DNA of 64,000 nucleotides from the NCBI GenBank assembly GCA_002600635.1, contig CP021371.1, positions 1,057,001 to 1,121,000 on the forward strand. Direction: 5' to 3'. Below are positions 9,528 to 19,978 of the stretch, one piece after another (position 1 is the first letter of the stretch; each line of letters begins with the position of its first letter). This DNA comes from Rhizobium sp. ACO-34A (GTDB taxonomy: Bacteria > Pseudomonadota > Alphaproteobacteria > Rhizobiales > Rhizobiaceae). The position numbers and the translations under genes are program-made. The notes under the pieces are model-generated. The model saw nothing but the letters and a program-made list of their open reading frames with translations. It was not told the origin of the DNA and ran no database searches.

Positions 9528-9826
9528 CGTACTTACCCCTTGTTTCCCCAGACCCGTTCTTGAGCCTGCGATGACCTTACGGGCAGACCTTTCAAGGTCG
9601 GTTTGGAAAATCGGTAAAATCTTTTGCAATGCACAAAAATGCTCTTCCGATGCTGCATTTGCGGTTTTGCAAGTCTGCAATGCGTGTCCGTCGAGGTTTT
9701 CCTATTCCCTTCCTGTCATGAACGTGTTACCAGCCCTCGCCAACTTCCAAGCATTTCATGCAGGAGCGTCCGGGGGAGATACCCCTTTCCCGGAGGATTC
9801 TGCCTATTCAACCGAAGGAATTGGCA

Positions 9827-11317
9827 ATGGCACGCATCGTAACCTCGGCAACCGGAGCGGAAGCGCTCACCTTCGACGACGTCCTGCTGCAGCCCGGGCA
9901 CTCCGAGATCATGCCGGGACAGACCAACATCGCAACCCGGATCGCAAAGGACATCGACCTTTCGCTGCCGATCCTTTCCTCCGCTATGGACACGGTCACG
10001 GAAAGCCGCCTCGCCATCGCCATGGCCCAGGCTGGCGGTCTTGGCGTCATTCACCGTAACCTGACCCCGATCGAACAGGCCGAGGAAGTCCGTCAGGTCA
10101 AGAAGTTCGAAAGCGGTATGGTCGTCAATCCGGTGACGATCGGTCCCGACGCGACGCTTGCAGAAGCGCTGGCGCTGATGAAGGCTCACGGCATTTCCGG
10201 CATCCCGGTCGTTGAAAATGGTGGCCGTCCCGGCCGTCTCGTCGGCATCCTGACCAACCGCGACGTACGCTTTGCTTCCGATCACTCCCAGAAGATCCAC
10301 GAGCTGATGACGAAGGAAAACCTCGTCACCGTGCGGGACGGCGTCGAGCAGAGCGAAGCCAAGCGCCTGCTGCATTCCCACCGCATCGAAAAGCTGCTGG
10401 TGGTCGACAATGACGGTCGCTGCATCGGCCTCATCACCGTCAAGGACATCGAGAAGTCTCAGCTCAACCCGAATGCCGCCAAGGACCTTCATGGTCGCCT
10501 GCGCGTCGCCGCCGCGATCTCGACCGGTGACGATGGTCGCGAACGCGCCGAACGGCTGATCGATGCAGGCGTCGACGTCATCGTCGTCGATACCGCCCAT
10601 GGCCATTCCCAGAAGGTTCTGGATGCCGTTTCGATCGTCAAGAAGATGTCGAACTCGGTCCGCATCATCGCCGGCAACGTCGCGACCGGCGCCGGCACTC
10701 GCGCGCTCATCGACGCCGGTGCCGATGGCATCAAGGTCGGCATCGGCCCGGGCTCGATCTGCACCACGCGCGTCGTCGCCGGCGTCGGCGTGCCGCAGCT
10801 TGCAGCGGTGATGGCCTCGGTCGAGGAAGCAGAAAAGCACGGCATCCCGGTCATTGCCGACGGTGGTATCAAGTTCTCCGGCGATCTGGCCAAGGCGATT
10901 GCCGCCGGTGCTTCGGCGGTCATGGTGGGCTCGCTGCTTGCCGGCACGGATGAAAGCCCGGGCGAGGTCTATCTCTATCAGGGCCGCTCCTTCAAGGCGT
11001 ATCGCGGCATGGGTTCCGTCGGCGCCATGGCGCGCGGTTCGGCTGACCGTTACTTCCAGGCGGAAGTGCGCGACACGCTGAAGCTCGTTCCGGAAGGCAT
11101 CGAGGGGCAGGTTCCCTACAAGGGACCGGTTTCGGCCGTGCTGCACCAGCTCGCAGGCGGCCTGAAGGCTGCCATGGGTTATGTCGGCGGTCACGACATC
11201 AAGGACTTCCAGGAGAAGGCGACCTTCGTGCGCATCTCCGGCGCCGGTCTTCGCGAAAGCCATCCGCACGGCGTCACCATCACCCGCGAAAGCCCGAACT
11301 ATCCGGGCGCTGCCTGA
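9827..11317 (+). CDS. guaB: inosine-5'-monophosphate dehydrogenase
   Basis: Catalyses NAD-dependent oxidation of IMP to XMP, the committed step of GMP synthesis. The 496-residue protein has the usual layout: TIM-barrel start [10 protein letters not shown], two CBS domains inserted around residues 95-215, then [17 protein letters not shown] with the catalytic cysteine. The flap region [16 protein letters not shown] and C-terminal potassium site complete it. An upstream extension to 9758 is open, but GAAGGAATTGGCA just before the ATG at 9827 fixes the start. A terminator follows. Codon use is strongly biased, as for a highly expressed gene. Confidence 0.97.
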   Translation: MARIVTSATGAEALTFDDVLLQPGHSEIMPGQTNIATRIAKDIDLSLPILSSAMDTVTESRLAIAMAQAGGLGVIHRNLTPIEQAEEVRQVKKFESGMVVNPVTIGPDATLAEALALMKAHGISGIPVVENGGRPGRLVGILTNRDVRFASDHSQKIHELMTKENLVTVRDGVEQSEAKRLLHSHRIEKLLVVDNDGRCIGLITVKDIEKSQLNPNAAKDLHGRLRVAAAISTGDDGRERAERLIDAGVDVIVVDTAHGHSQKVLDAVSIVKKMSNSVRIIAGNVATGAGTRALIDAGADGIKVGIGPGSICTTRVVAGVGVPQLAAVMASVEEAEKHGIPVIADGGIKFSGDLAKAIAAGASAVMVGSLLAGTDESPGEVYLYQGRSFKAYRGMGSVGAMARGSADRYFQAEVRDTLKLVPEGIEGQVPYKGPVSAVLHQLAGGLKAAMGYVGGHDIKDFQEKATFVRISGAGLRESHPHGVTITRESPNYPGAA

Positions 11318-11333
11318 TCGTTTCCGTTTCATG

Positions 11334-11360
11334 GACGGCCGGATAACTCCGGCCGTCTTT
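11334..11360 (+). terminator. guaB terminator
   Basis: A 9-bp stem GACGGCCGG with its complement encloses a 6-nt loop, followed by TTTCCC, 16 bases after the guaB stop. Confidence 0.75.
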
Positions 11361-11406
11361 CCCTATTCATGTTTTATGCATTTTGCTGCGGACGGAGATG
11401 TCTTCG

Positions 11407-11823
11407 ATGACAGGTTTCCAGATTTTCTGGCCCATTTTCGCCCAGGTCTTCCTTGTTTACGGTCTTTACGGATTGCTTCGCCTGCGCCGTCAGCGGTTGC
11501 GGCGGGAAGGTCGTCTCGACGAAGAGACGATGCGCTGGGGCCGTAACGATCCGCCGGAAACGCTGTCGGTCCGCAATTGCATCGCCAACCAGTTCGAACT
11601 GCCGGTTCTCTTCTATATCTGCTGCATTCTTCTGTTCATCGCCGAGGCGGACAATCTGGTCTCGGTCGTCCTGGCCTGGATCTTCGTTGCCACGCGCTAT
11701 GCCCATGCGGCCGTGCATGTGACCAGCAATCGCATGGCGCTGCGTTTTCCCGCGTTCATGGCCGGCTTTCTTGCACTTGGCGGAATGTGGATCTGGCTCG
11801 CCGTCTGGATGGCGACTTCCTAA
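11407..11823 (+). CDS. MAPEG family membrane protein
   Basis: A 138-residue protein with four hydrophobic helices, matching the MAPEG family (membrane-associated proteins in eicosanoid and glutathione metabolism). The family segment NQFELPVLFYICCILLF and the following RYAHAAVHVTSN are recognisable. Bacterial members are mostly uncharacterised; some have glutathione transferase or peroxidase activity. GGAG sits 9 bases before the ATG at 11407, and an alternative ATG at 11398 would overlap it. It lies downstream of guaB, past a terminator, so it is probably expressed separately. Confidence 0.85.
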   Translation: MTGFQIFWPIFAQVFLVYGLYGLLRLRRQRLRREGRLDEETMRWGRNDPPETLSVRNCIANQFELPVLFYICCILLFIAEADNLVSVVLAWIFVATRYAHAAVHVTSNRMALRFPAFMAGFLALGGMWIWLAVWMATS

Positions 11824-11905
11824 AGCATGATACGCTCCTAAAAGTGACCGGCGCTCACGCGCATGTGTCTTGGCGCGTCGTACGGGGCTCCTATCATTCA
11901 TTGAG

Positions 11906-11921
11906 GCACGAGAACTCGTGC
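11906..11921. promoter_or_regulatory. palindrome before dienelactone hydrolase gene, possible operator
   Basis: GCACGAG and its exact complement CTCGTGC are separated by AA. The site lies 27 bases before the start codon and just before the strong AAGGAGGAGAT ribosome-binding site. Its position fits a repressor site or a leader hairpin. The factor is unknown. Confidence 0.4.
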
Positions 11922-11947
11922 ATTGATATGATCAAGGAGGAGATCCC

Positions 11948-12823
11948 ATGAATACGCCGAAGATCACGCAGGCGATGATCGACGCCTATGACGAATACAC
12001 CCACCTGACGCTCGACCGGCGCCGGTTCATGGAAAAGCTGACCATGCTTGCCGGATCCGGTGCTGCCGCGGTGGCGATTGCCCCCATGCTCGCCGCCAGC
12101 AAGGCCAACGCGGCCATGGTTGCGGACGATGACGCGAGACTGGTGACGGAGGATATCACCTATCCCGGGGCCGCTGGCGAGATGAAGGGCTATCTGGCGA
12201 TCCCGAAGGATGCCGCGGGCAAACTGCCTGCAGTCATCGTCATCCATGAAAACCGCGGTCTCAATCCGCATATTCGCGATATCGCCCGCCGAATGGCGCT
12301 CGAAGGCTTCGTGGCGCTGGCTCCCGATTTTCTCTCGCCGCAGGGCGGCACGCCGGAAAACGAGGATCAGGCGCGCGAGATGTTTTCCAAGCTGGACATG
12401 GCGGCAACCGTCGCCAATGCCGAGGCGACACGCGCATTTCTCTCGGGTCATGACAAGGTCAACGGCAAGGTCGGCGCCATCGGCTTCTGCTGGGGTGGGG
12501 GGCTGGTCAACCGGCTGGCCGCCGCCTCGCCGGAACTCGGGGCAGGGGTCGCCTATTATGGCATGCAGCCGCCGGCGGAAGACGTTGCGAAGATCAAGGC
12601 TCCTCTTCTGCTGCACTATGCGGGCCTTGATGAACGCGTCAATGCCGGTATCGAGGCCTACAAGGCTGCGCTGGAAAAGGACGGCAAGACCTTCGAGATC
12701 CATGTCTATGACGGCGTCAATCACGCCTTCAACAATGATTCCTCGGCTGCCCGTTACGACAAGGCGGCGGCCGATCTCGCATGGTCGCGGACCGTGACGT
12801 TCCTGAAAAAATACCTCGTCTGA
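11948..12823 (+). CDS. dienelactone hydrolase family protein with Tat-type leader
   Basis: A 291-residue alpha/beta hydrolase. The catalytic triad is C181 in IGFCWGGG, D228 in YAGLDER and H259 in GVNHAFNND, the Cys-Asp-His set of carboxymethylenebutenolidase-like enzymes. HENRGLNPHIRD (100-111) is also characteristic. The N-terminus is unusual: about 23 polar residues precede DRRRFMEKL and a hydrophobic AGSGAAAVAIAPMLAAS segment, a long-n-region twin-arginine signal found in the YghX-like group of this family, so export is likely. A very strong AAGGAGGAG ribosome-binding site precedes the ATG. The physiological substrate is unknown. Confidence 0.88.
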   Translation: MNTPKITQAMIDAYDEYTHLTLDRRRFMEKLTMLAGSGAAAVAIAPMLAASKANAAMVADDDARLVTEDITYPGAAGEMKGYLAIPKDAAGKLPAVIVIHENRGLNPHIRDIARRMALEGFVALAPDFLSPQGGTPENEDQAREMFSKLDMAATVANAEATRAFLSGHDKVNGKVGAIGFCWGGGLVNRLAAASPELGAGVAYYGMQPPAEDVAKIKAPLLLHYAGLDERVNAGIEAYKAALEKDGKTFEIHVYDGVNHAFNNDSSAARYDKAAADLAWSRTVTFLKKYLV

Positions 12824-12901
12824 GCGTTGCAGTGCAGCATGGTTTGCCGCTCCCGGCTGTCGCAGATGTGCGACGCTGGGTTTTCGTTTTCGGCCTTTGG
12901 C

Positions 12902-12915
12902 TTGATGCGGATCAA
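12902..12915. promoter_or_regulatory. FNR/FixK-type anaerobox upstream of adhP
   Basis: TTGATGCGGATCAA is an exact match to the TTGAT-N4-ATCAA consensus recognised by FNR, FixK and FnrN. Its centre lies about 113 bases before the alcohol dehydrogenase start, in the 198-bp gap, and no other gene could use it in that orientation. Confidence 0.65.
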
Positions 12916-13021
12916 GAAATGACCGGGTGCTTTGGGGTAGGTTGCGTTCGAATTCGCGTTACCGTCACGATAGGCGAATTAAGGTGAGTTTGATCCTAAG
13001 TCATTTACCAGGGAGATAGTT

Positions 13022-14047
13022 ATGGCATCTGTGATGAAGGCCGCCGTAGTGCGGGAGTTCGGCAAGCCGCTGGTGATCGAGGAGGTCGCCATTCCCGAAC
13101 CGGGTCCTGGGCAGATCCTTGTCAAATACGAGGCGACCGGCGTTTGCCACACCGACCTGCATGCCGCCAACGGCGACTGGCCGGTCAAGCCCAATCCGCC
13201 CTTTATTCCGGGTCATGAAGGCGTCGGTTACGTTGCCAAGCTCGGTGCCGGCGTCACCCGCATCAAGGAAGGCGATCGTGTCGGCGTTCCGTGGCTCCAC
13301 ACGGCCTGCGGTTGCTGCACACCTTGCCGCACCGGTTGGGAAACCCTTTGCGGCAGCCAGCAGAACACCGGCTATTCCGTCAATGGCACGTTTGCCCAGT
13401 ACGGCCTTGCCGATCCTGATTTCGTCGGTACGCTTCCGGCCAATCTGGAATTCGGCCCGGCTGCCCCGGTCCTTTGCGCCGGCGTCACAGTCTACAAGGG
13501 CCTGAAGGAAACCGAGGTTCGCCCCGGCGAATGGGTGGTCATCTCCGGTATCGGCGGCCTCGGCCACATGGCCGTTCAGTACGCCAAGGCCATGGGTATG
13601 CACGTCGTTGCCGCCGATATCTTCGATGAGAAGCTGAAGCTCGCCAAGGAACTCGGCGCCGATGTGACGGTCAACGGCCGCGATGCCGATGCCATCGAAC
13701 AGGTGCAGAAGGCAACTGGCGGCGTGCATGGCGCGCTCGTCACCGCCGTCTCTCCCAAGGCAATGGAACAGGCCTATGGCTTCCTGCGCTCCAAGGGCAC
13801 CATGGCGCTGGTCGGCCTGCCGCCGGGCTTCATCTCGCTGCCGGTCTTCGACACCGTTCTGAAACGCATCACGGTGCGCGGCTCGATCGTCGGCACCCGT
13901 CAGGATCTCGAGGAATCCCTGGTCTTCGCCGGCGAAGGCAAGGTGAAGTCGCATTTCTCCTGGGACAAGATCGAAAACATCAACGACATCTTCCATCGCA
14001 TGGAAGAAGGCAAGATCGACGGACGCATCGTCCTCGATCTCGCCTGA
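13022..14047 (+). CDS. adhP: zinc-dependent alcohol dehydrogenase, AdhP-like
   Basis: A 341-residue medium-chain dehydrogenase interconverting primary alcohols and aldehydes with NAD(H). Catalytic zinc ligands are C42 (GVCHTDLHA), H65-E66 (GHEGVGYV) and C152. The structural zinc is held by C96, C99, C102 and C110 in ACGCCTPCRTGWETLC. The Rossmann motif GIGGLG is at 176-181. The FixK-type box upstream suggests induction under low oxygen, where it would regenerate NAD by reducing acetaldehyde. A terminator-like hairpin downstream lies inside the convergent oxyR coding sequence. Confidence 0.92.
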   Translation: MASVMKAAVVREFGKPLVIEEVAIPEPGPGQILVKYEATGVCHTDLHAANGDWPVKPNPPFIPGHEGVGYVAKLGAGVTRIKEGDRVGVPWLHTACGCCTPCRTGWETLCGSQQNTGYSVNGTFAQYGLADPDFVGTLPANLEFGPAAPVLCAGVTVYKGLKETEVRPGEWVVISGIGGLGHMAVQYAKAMGMHVVAADIFDEKLKLAKELGADVTVNGRDADAIEQVQKATGGVHGALVTAVSPKAMEQAYGFLRSKGTMALVGLPPGFISLPVFDTVLKRITVRGSIVGTRQDLEESLVFAGEGKVKSHFSWDKIENINDIFHRMEEGKIDGRIVLDLA

Positions 14048-14055
14048 TCGTTCAT

Positions 14056-14128
14056 GGCGCTCTAACGTCCTGAAGCTACATATCGAGCTTTCCGAAAATC
14101 GATTCCGGTTTTCGGGCCGATTCGTTAG
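14056..14128. repeat. partial copy of palindromic intergenic repeat (shared with 51050-51154)
   Basis: About 70 bp nearly identical to the right half of the element at 51050. It contains GCTCTAACGTC, then TATCGAGCTTTCCGAAAATC, a 10-bp stem (CCGAAAATCG / CGGTTTTCGG, loop ATTC) and ends GGCCGATTCGTTAG. It lies between adhP and oxyR and encodes the last residues of OxyR on the minus strand. Confidence 0.75.
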
Positions 14129-15049
14129 GGGAAGGGGCCGTGTTCTGAACGCGGCCCTTTTCATTTTTGCGGCTCGCCACGATAGCCTCCGCCAGTGCCT
14201 CCATGTCGGCCCTTCGCGGACTGGAGCGGCGCCAGATCAGGCCGATCTCACGGGATGGCTGTGGATCGGCGAAGGGCACGATGCGGATGGCATTGCGGGC
14301 GGTCTCCGTTTCGATTGCCATTTCCGGGATCAGGGTCAGGCCCATGTCGTGCGACACCATCTGCAGAAGCGTCGTCATCGACGTCGCGCCGAAATTGACG
14401 AGGCTGCGCTTGTTGGCCGCCTTGCAGACGGAAAGCGCCTGATCGCGCAGGCAGTGGCCTTCCTCCAGCAGCAGCAGCCGTTCCGGATCGACTTCCGTTT
14501 CGGTCATCGGAGACAGGAGTACGTCGCTCTCGTTGTCGGCCATGGCCATGTAGAAGCGGTCGGTGAAGAGCGATTTGCTGACGACGTTATCGGCCTCGAT
14601 CGGCAGCGCCGCGATGATGGCGTCGAGCTTGCCTTCCGAGAGGTCGTTCACCAGTCTGCCCGTTACCGCTTCCTTCAGCTCCAGTTCGATAAGCGGATGC
14701 GCCCGCCTCAGGAACGGCACGAGTTTCGGCACCAGATAGGGCGCGACTGTCGGAATAATGCCGAGCCTGAGCAGTCCGTCGAGGGTTCCTGAGCCATATC
14801 GCGCCGCTTCCTCCAGCCGGTCGACGCCTGCCAGTATCGAGCGGACATGGCCGAGAACCTCAAGCCCCTTCCGTGTCAGCAGCGTGCCGGACCGGGTGCG
14901 CTCGATCAGCGTTACGCCCAGATGCTTTTCCATTTCCATGATCTGTGCCGATAACGCCGGCTGGCTGACATGCACCATTTCGGCCGCCCGGCCGAAGTGC
15001 AGGGTGGTGGCGAGAGCTTCGAAATAGCGCATTTGTCGGATGGTCAACA

Positions 15050-15050
<1 letters not shown>
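14076..15050 (-). CDS. oxyR: hydrogen peroxide-sensing LysR regulator OxyR
   Basis: A 324-residue LysR protein. The N-terminal winged helix-turn-helix is RYFEALATTLHFGRAAEMVHVSQPALSAQI. The redox cysteines are C200 in LLEEGHCLRDQ and C209 in ALSVCK, the same spacing and context as the C199/C208 pair of enterobacterial OxyR, which forms a disulfide on peroxide exposure. It is divergent from katG across 104 bp, the standard rhizobial arrangement. The C-terminus is odd: about 16 residues ending ESIFGKLDM are encoded by an intergenic repeat, so the ancestral protein probably ended earlier. Confidence 0.95.
14135..14163 (+). terminator. probable adhP terminator inside oxyR 3' end
   Basis: GGGCCGTGTTC pairs with GAACGCGGCCC (one G-T wobble), followed by TTTTC. 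It lies about 90 bases after the adhP stop, within codons near the end of convergent oxyR. Confidence 0.55.
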
Positions 15051-17326
<2,276 letters not shown>

Positions 17327-17450
17327 TGAATATCCGTTGACCGGTTGACCGTGTCGCAAGGATACGGGGTTCGAAGGCGTGCCGGCTCATGGCTACGAAG
17401 CCGGCACTGCCCGCCAGACCGCCAAGCTGGCCTCGTATCTGTGACATCCG

Positions 17451-17492
17451 GAGCCGCAGCGACACAGTTGCTGCGGCTCTGGGTTGTTTTTT
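17451..17492 (+). terminator. katG terminator
   Basis: A 10-bp perfect stem GAGCCGCAGC with its complement encloses a 9-nt loop, followed by TGGGTTGTTTTTT. It lies about 125 bases after the katG stop. Confidence 0.8.
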
Positions 17493-17611
17493 CCGTTATG
17501 GTTAAACTGCGTTCTTTTCTTTTAGGGAAAAGCGGATAGAACCTCGTCTATGTGACCTGATACCGGTTCAAGCATCACTGCATTGTCCGGAAGAGGGTCT
17601 GGGACGGAAAG

Positions 17612-18244
17612 ATGACTTCGAAGAAAATCAGCAGCCGGCTTCAGTTACGCAAGAAGCCGCAACAGGAGCGTAGTATCCAGCGTCTGGATGCGATCATGGA
17701 AGCTGCTGTCGATCTCATTGCCGTGCATGGGGTCGCCGATCTCAGGATGACCGATATCGCTGCCCGCGCCGGGGTGCCGATCGGATCCCTTTACCAGTTC
17801 TTTCCGGAGAAGGCCGCGATCATCAGGGCCTTTCATGATCGTCACACGGCGATCGTGCAGGAGCGGGCCGAAGCGGCGTTTCCCGATGTGAAGTCGACCG
17901 GGCAGGCTATCGAAATGCTGTCGCGGCTCTTCGATGAGTTCTATCAGCTCTATCGCGCCGACCGCACCTATCTGCCCGTCTGGATGGCGGGCATGACCGA
18001 CCGGGACTTCAAGGACCTCAACCTCGCCCATCTCGAGCGCCTGACCGATATCATTTACGGTGCCCTCAGGCATCTTGTGGCCGACAATCATCAGTCAACC
18101 TTCCGCCTGCGCGTCCATATGGTGCTCTATCTCAGCGGTGCGCTCGCCCGCTTCGCCATGGTGCGCGACGAGGCAAGCGCGCAGGAATATCTTGCCGAAT
18201 GGAAATCCATGGGCGCCCGCACGCTTTTCGAGTTCAACGACTAG
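17612..18244 (+). CDS. TetR family transcriptional regulator
   Basis: A 210-residue repressor-type protein. After a basic N-terminus (QLRKKPQQERSIQRLDAI) comes the TetR helix-turn-helix: AAVDLIAVHGVADLRMTDIAARAGVPIGSLYQFFPEKAAII (about residues 29-70). The C-terminal ligand-binding half has a YRADRTYLPVWMAGM stretch and no recognisable ligand signature. No obvious target is adjacent: katG is upstream past a terminator and the LysR gene downstream is convergent, so autoregulation or a distant target is likely. Confidence 0.88.
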   Translation: MTSKKISSRLQLRKKPQQERSIQRLDAIMEAAVDLIAVHGVADLRMTDIAARAGVPIGSLYQFFPEKAAIIRAFHDRHTAIVQERAEAAFPDVKSTGQAIEMLSRLFDEFYQLYRADRTYLPVWMAGMTDRDFKDLNLAHLERLTDIIYGALRHLVADNHQSTFRLRVHMVLYLSGALARFAMVRDEASAQEYLAEWKSMGARTLFEFND

Positions 18245-18292
18245 ATAGCGATCCTGACGCCCCACTGTCAGGCGGTGGGTGGCCTCCCAGGC

Positions 18293-19246
18293 CTACCAGC
18301 CCGGGATCATGTGGCCGGCGCGCAGCCGCGGATAATAGCGCGGATAGGTCTTCACATCGCCGTCGAGATCGTCTTCGACATTGGCGGGCGTGATGTTGTC
18401 GAGGCAAGCCGTGATGTGATCGGTGATCGCATTCATCAGCGAGCTTGAAAGGCCGGGCCGCTTCATGATGCCGATCTGAACAGGGGGAAGCGGCGGAAAG
18501 CCGTCTGCCTGGGTCAACACCTTCATTCCGGTGCGAAGTGCCGATTCCGGCAGTATGGAAACCGCCATGCCGGCAAGGACGGCCGCCGCAACGACGGTCG
18601 ATGACCAGCTGGTGAACAGGATCTGGTACTCGCGTCCATCCGCATCGAGCGCCGAGCAGGCAAGCTGGCGCCACTGGCAGTCGCGCCGACCGACCGCAAG
18701 CGGTACAGGCGCATCGTCCTTCAGCGGATGGTTGGCCGAGGCGACCCAGCAGAGCGGTTCCGTCCGCACCACGTCGGACTGGCGCAGCTGCGGATTATGG
18801 GTAACCAGCGCGATATCGAGTTCGCCCTTCGACATTTTCTCCGACAGATCCACCGACGGTTCGCAGACGATATAGAGCTCGACATTGGGATGGGTCTTGG
18901 CGAAACGGCCGATGATTTCCGGCATGTAGCGGTCGGCATAGTCGTCCGGCGTGCCGATCCTCAGCGTTCCCTCGAGCCGGTTGTCGTCGAAGGCGGCGAT
19001 CGCCTCGCTGTTCAGCCGGATGATCCGCCGTGCGTAGTTCAGGAGCTTGTCGCCCTCCGCCGATAACCGGTTGCCGCGACCATCCTTGATGAAGAGCTGT
19101 TTGCCGATCCGTTCTTCCAGTCGACGCATCTGCATCGAGACCGCCGATTGCGTCTTGAAGACACGCGCGGCGGCCTTGGTGAAGCTGCCCGTATCCACGA
19201 TCGCAATGAAGGTCTGAAGCTGGTCGATATCGAGGGGCGCCGACAT
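18293..19246 (-). CDS. LysR family transcriptional regulator
   Basis: A 317-residue regulator with N-terminal DNA-binding helices DIDQLQTFIAIVDTGSFTKAAARVFKTQSAVSMQMRRLE and a periplasmic-binding-protein-type effector domain (LRIGTPDDYADRYMPEIIGRF onwards). The open frame extends upstream to 19705, but MSAPLDIDQLQ at 19246 is the family start. It diverges from the DUF1127 gene at 19446, which it may control. The effector is unknown. Confidence 0.88.
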   Translation of the reverse strand: MSAPLDIDQLQTFIAIVDTGSFTKAAARVFKTQSAVSMQMRRLEERIGKQLFIKDGRGNRLSAEGDKLLNYARRIIRLNSEAIAAFDDNRLEGTLRIGTPDDYADRYMPEIIGRFAKTHPNVELYIVCEPSVDLSEKMSKGELDIALVTHNPQLRQSDVVRTEPLCWVASANHPLKDDAPVPLAVGRRDCQWRQLACSALDADGREYQILFTSWSSTVVAAAVLAGMAVSILPESALRTGMKVLTQADGFPPLPPVQIGIMKRPGLSSSLMNAITDHITACLDNITPANVEDDLDGDVKTYPRYYPRLRAGHMIPGW

Positions 19247-19445
19247 GGGAACGATCCATAAGATGAGTTGATGATAACTATTAGAAACATTCGTTGGACT
19301 GATCAATAGTCTTTCGGCATCTTCACGCTGCAAATCAATGCTTGTCGGAGAAGGGCTCAAAGCCTCTCCAATGGTTCTGGTTGACCTCCACTGCGGGTGC
19401 AGTCGGAGGATGCCTTTTCTCGTGCGAAACGAAAGGAAGACTGTC

Positions 19446-19745
19446 ATGAGCACGACCGAACGGATGATCGAACTCGATATCGCGCCGCCGCGGCCGACGC
19501 CCATCCAGCGTCTGGTTGCCGTCCTTGCAACGATGCGATCCGTTTGGCGCGCCATGCGCAACCGCCGTGCTGCGAACTGCCTTGCCGAACTTGACGATTT
19601 CCAGTTGCGCGACATCGGGCTCACCCGATCCGAAGTCAACCGGATCCTCGGCATGTCCGGCATCGCGGACGATCCTTCGCAGCAGCTTTCCCGCGCCGCC
19701 CGCAATCACGCCCGGCGCGCTCTGCAAGGTCTGCCTGTCGATTGA
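19446..19745 (+). CDS. DUF1127 (YjiS-like) small protein
   Basis: A 99-residue arginine-rich protein with the conserved DUF1127 C-terminal module LAELDDFQLRDIGLTRSEVNRIL. In alphaproteobacteria, proteins with this module have been linked to RNA turnover, phosphate/carbon storage and stress regulation. The N-terminal half (MSTTERMIELDIAPPRPTPIQRL) is less conserved. It lies divergent to the LysR regulator and is followed by two hairpins, so it is probably a short monocistronic message. Confidence 0.85.
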   Translation: MSTTERMIELDIAPPRPTPIQRLVAVLATMRSVWRAMRNRRAANCLAELDDFQLRDIGLTRSEVNRILGMSGIADDPSQQLSRAARNHARRALQGLPVD

Positions 19746-19757
19746 GGACATGATTCT

Positions 19758-19778
19758 GCCGGGTGAATTTCACCCGGC
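19758..19778 (+). terminator. first hairpin after DUF1127 gene
   Basis: An 8-bp stem GCCGGGTG with its complement encloses loop AATTT, 12 bases after the stop. It lacks a strong T-run, so it may protect the RNA end rather than terminate. Confidence 0.5.
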
Positions 19779-19823
19779 CTTACTGATCCCCGCAGGGTGA
19801 TAGCCAATAAACCCTGCTTACTT

Positions 19824-19858
19824 GCCCGGCGACGGAAGTTCCTCGCCGGGCTTTTTTT
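19824..19858 (+). terminator. rho-independent terminator
   Basis: A 9-bp stem GCCCGGCGA with its complement encloses a 10-nt loop and is followed by seven T residues. It is a strong intrinsic terminator for the DUF1127 transcript, separating it from the chemoreceptor gene. Confidence 0.85.
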
Positions 19859-19978
19859 GTGTGGATAGCGCTGCGAAATGCCGAAGTTTTAGGCGGAAGT
19901 AACGGCTTGCTAACGTTGATATGGCAGCCATAGACGAATTGTGTCGGTCTATGCCCGCCTTGTCACGGAGCCTTTCAG

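Noticed and set aside
14076..14128. Possible frameshift at the end of OxyR
   Set aside because: The reading frame is continuous; the odd tail is explained by the repeat supplying the last codons.
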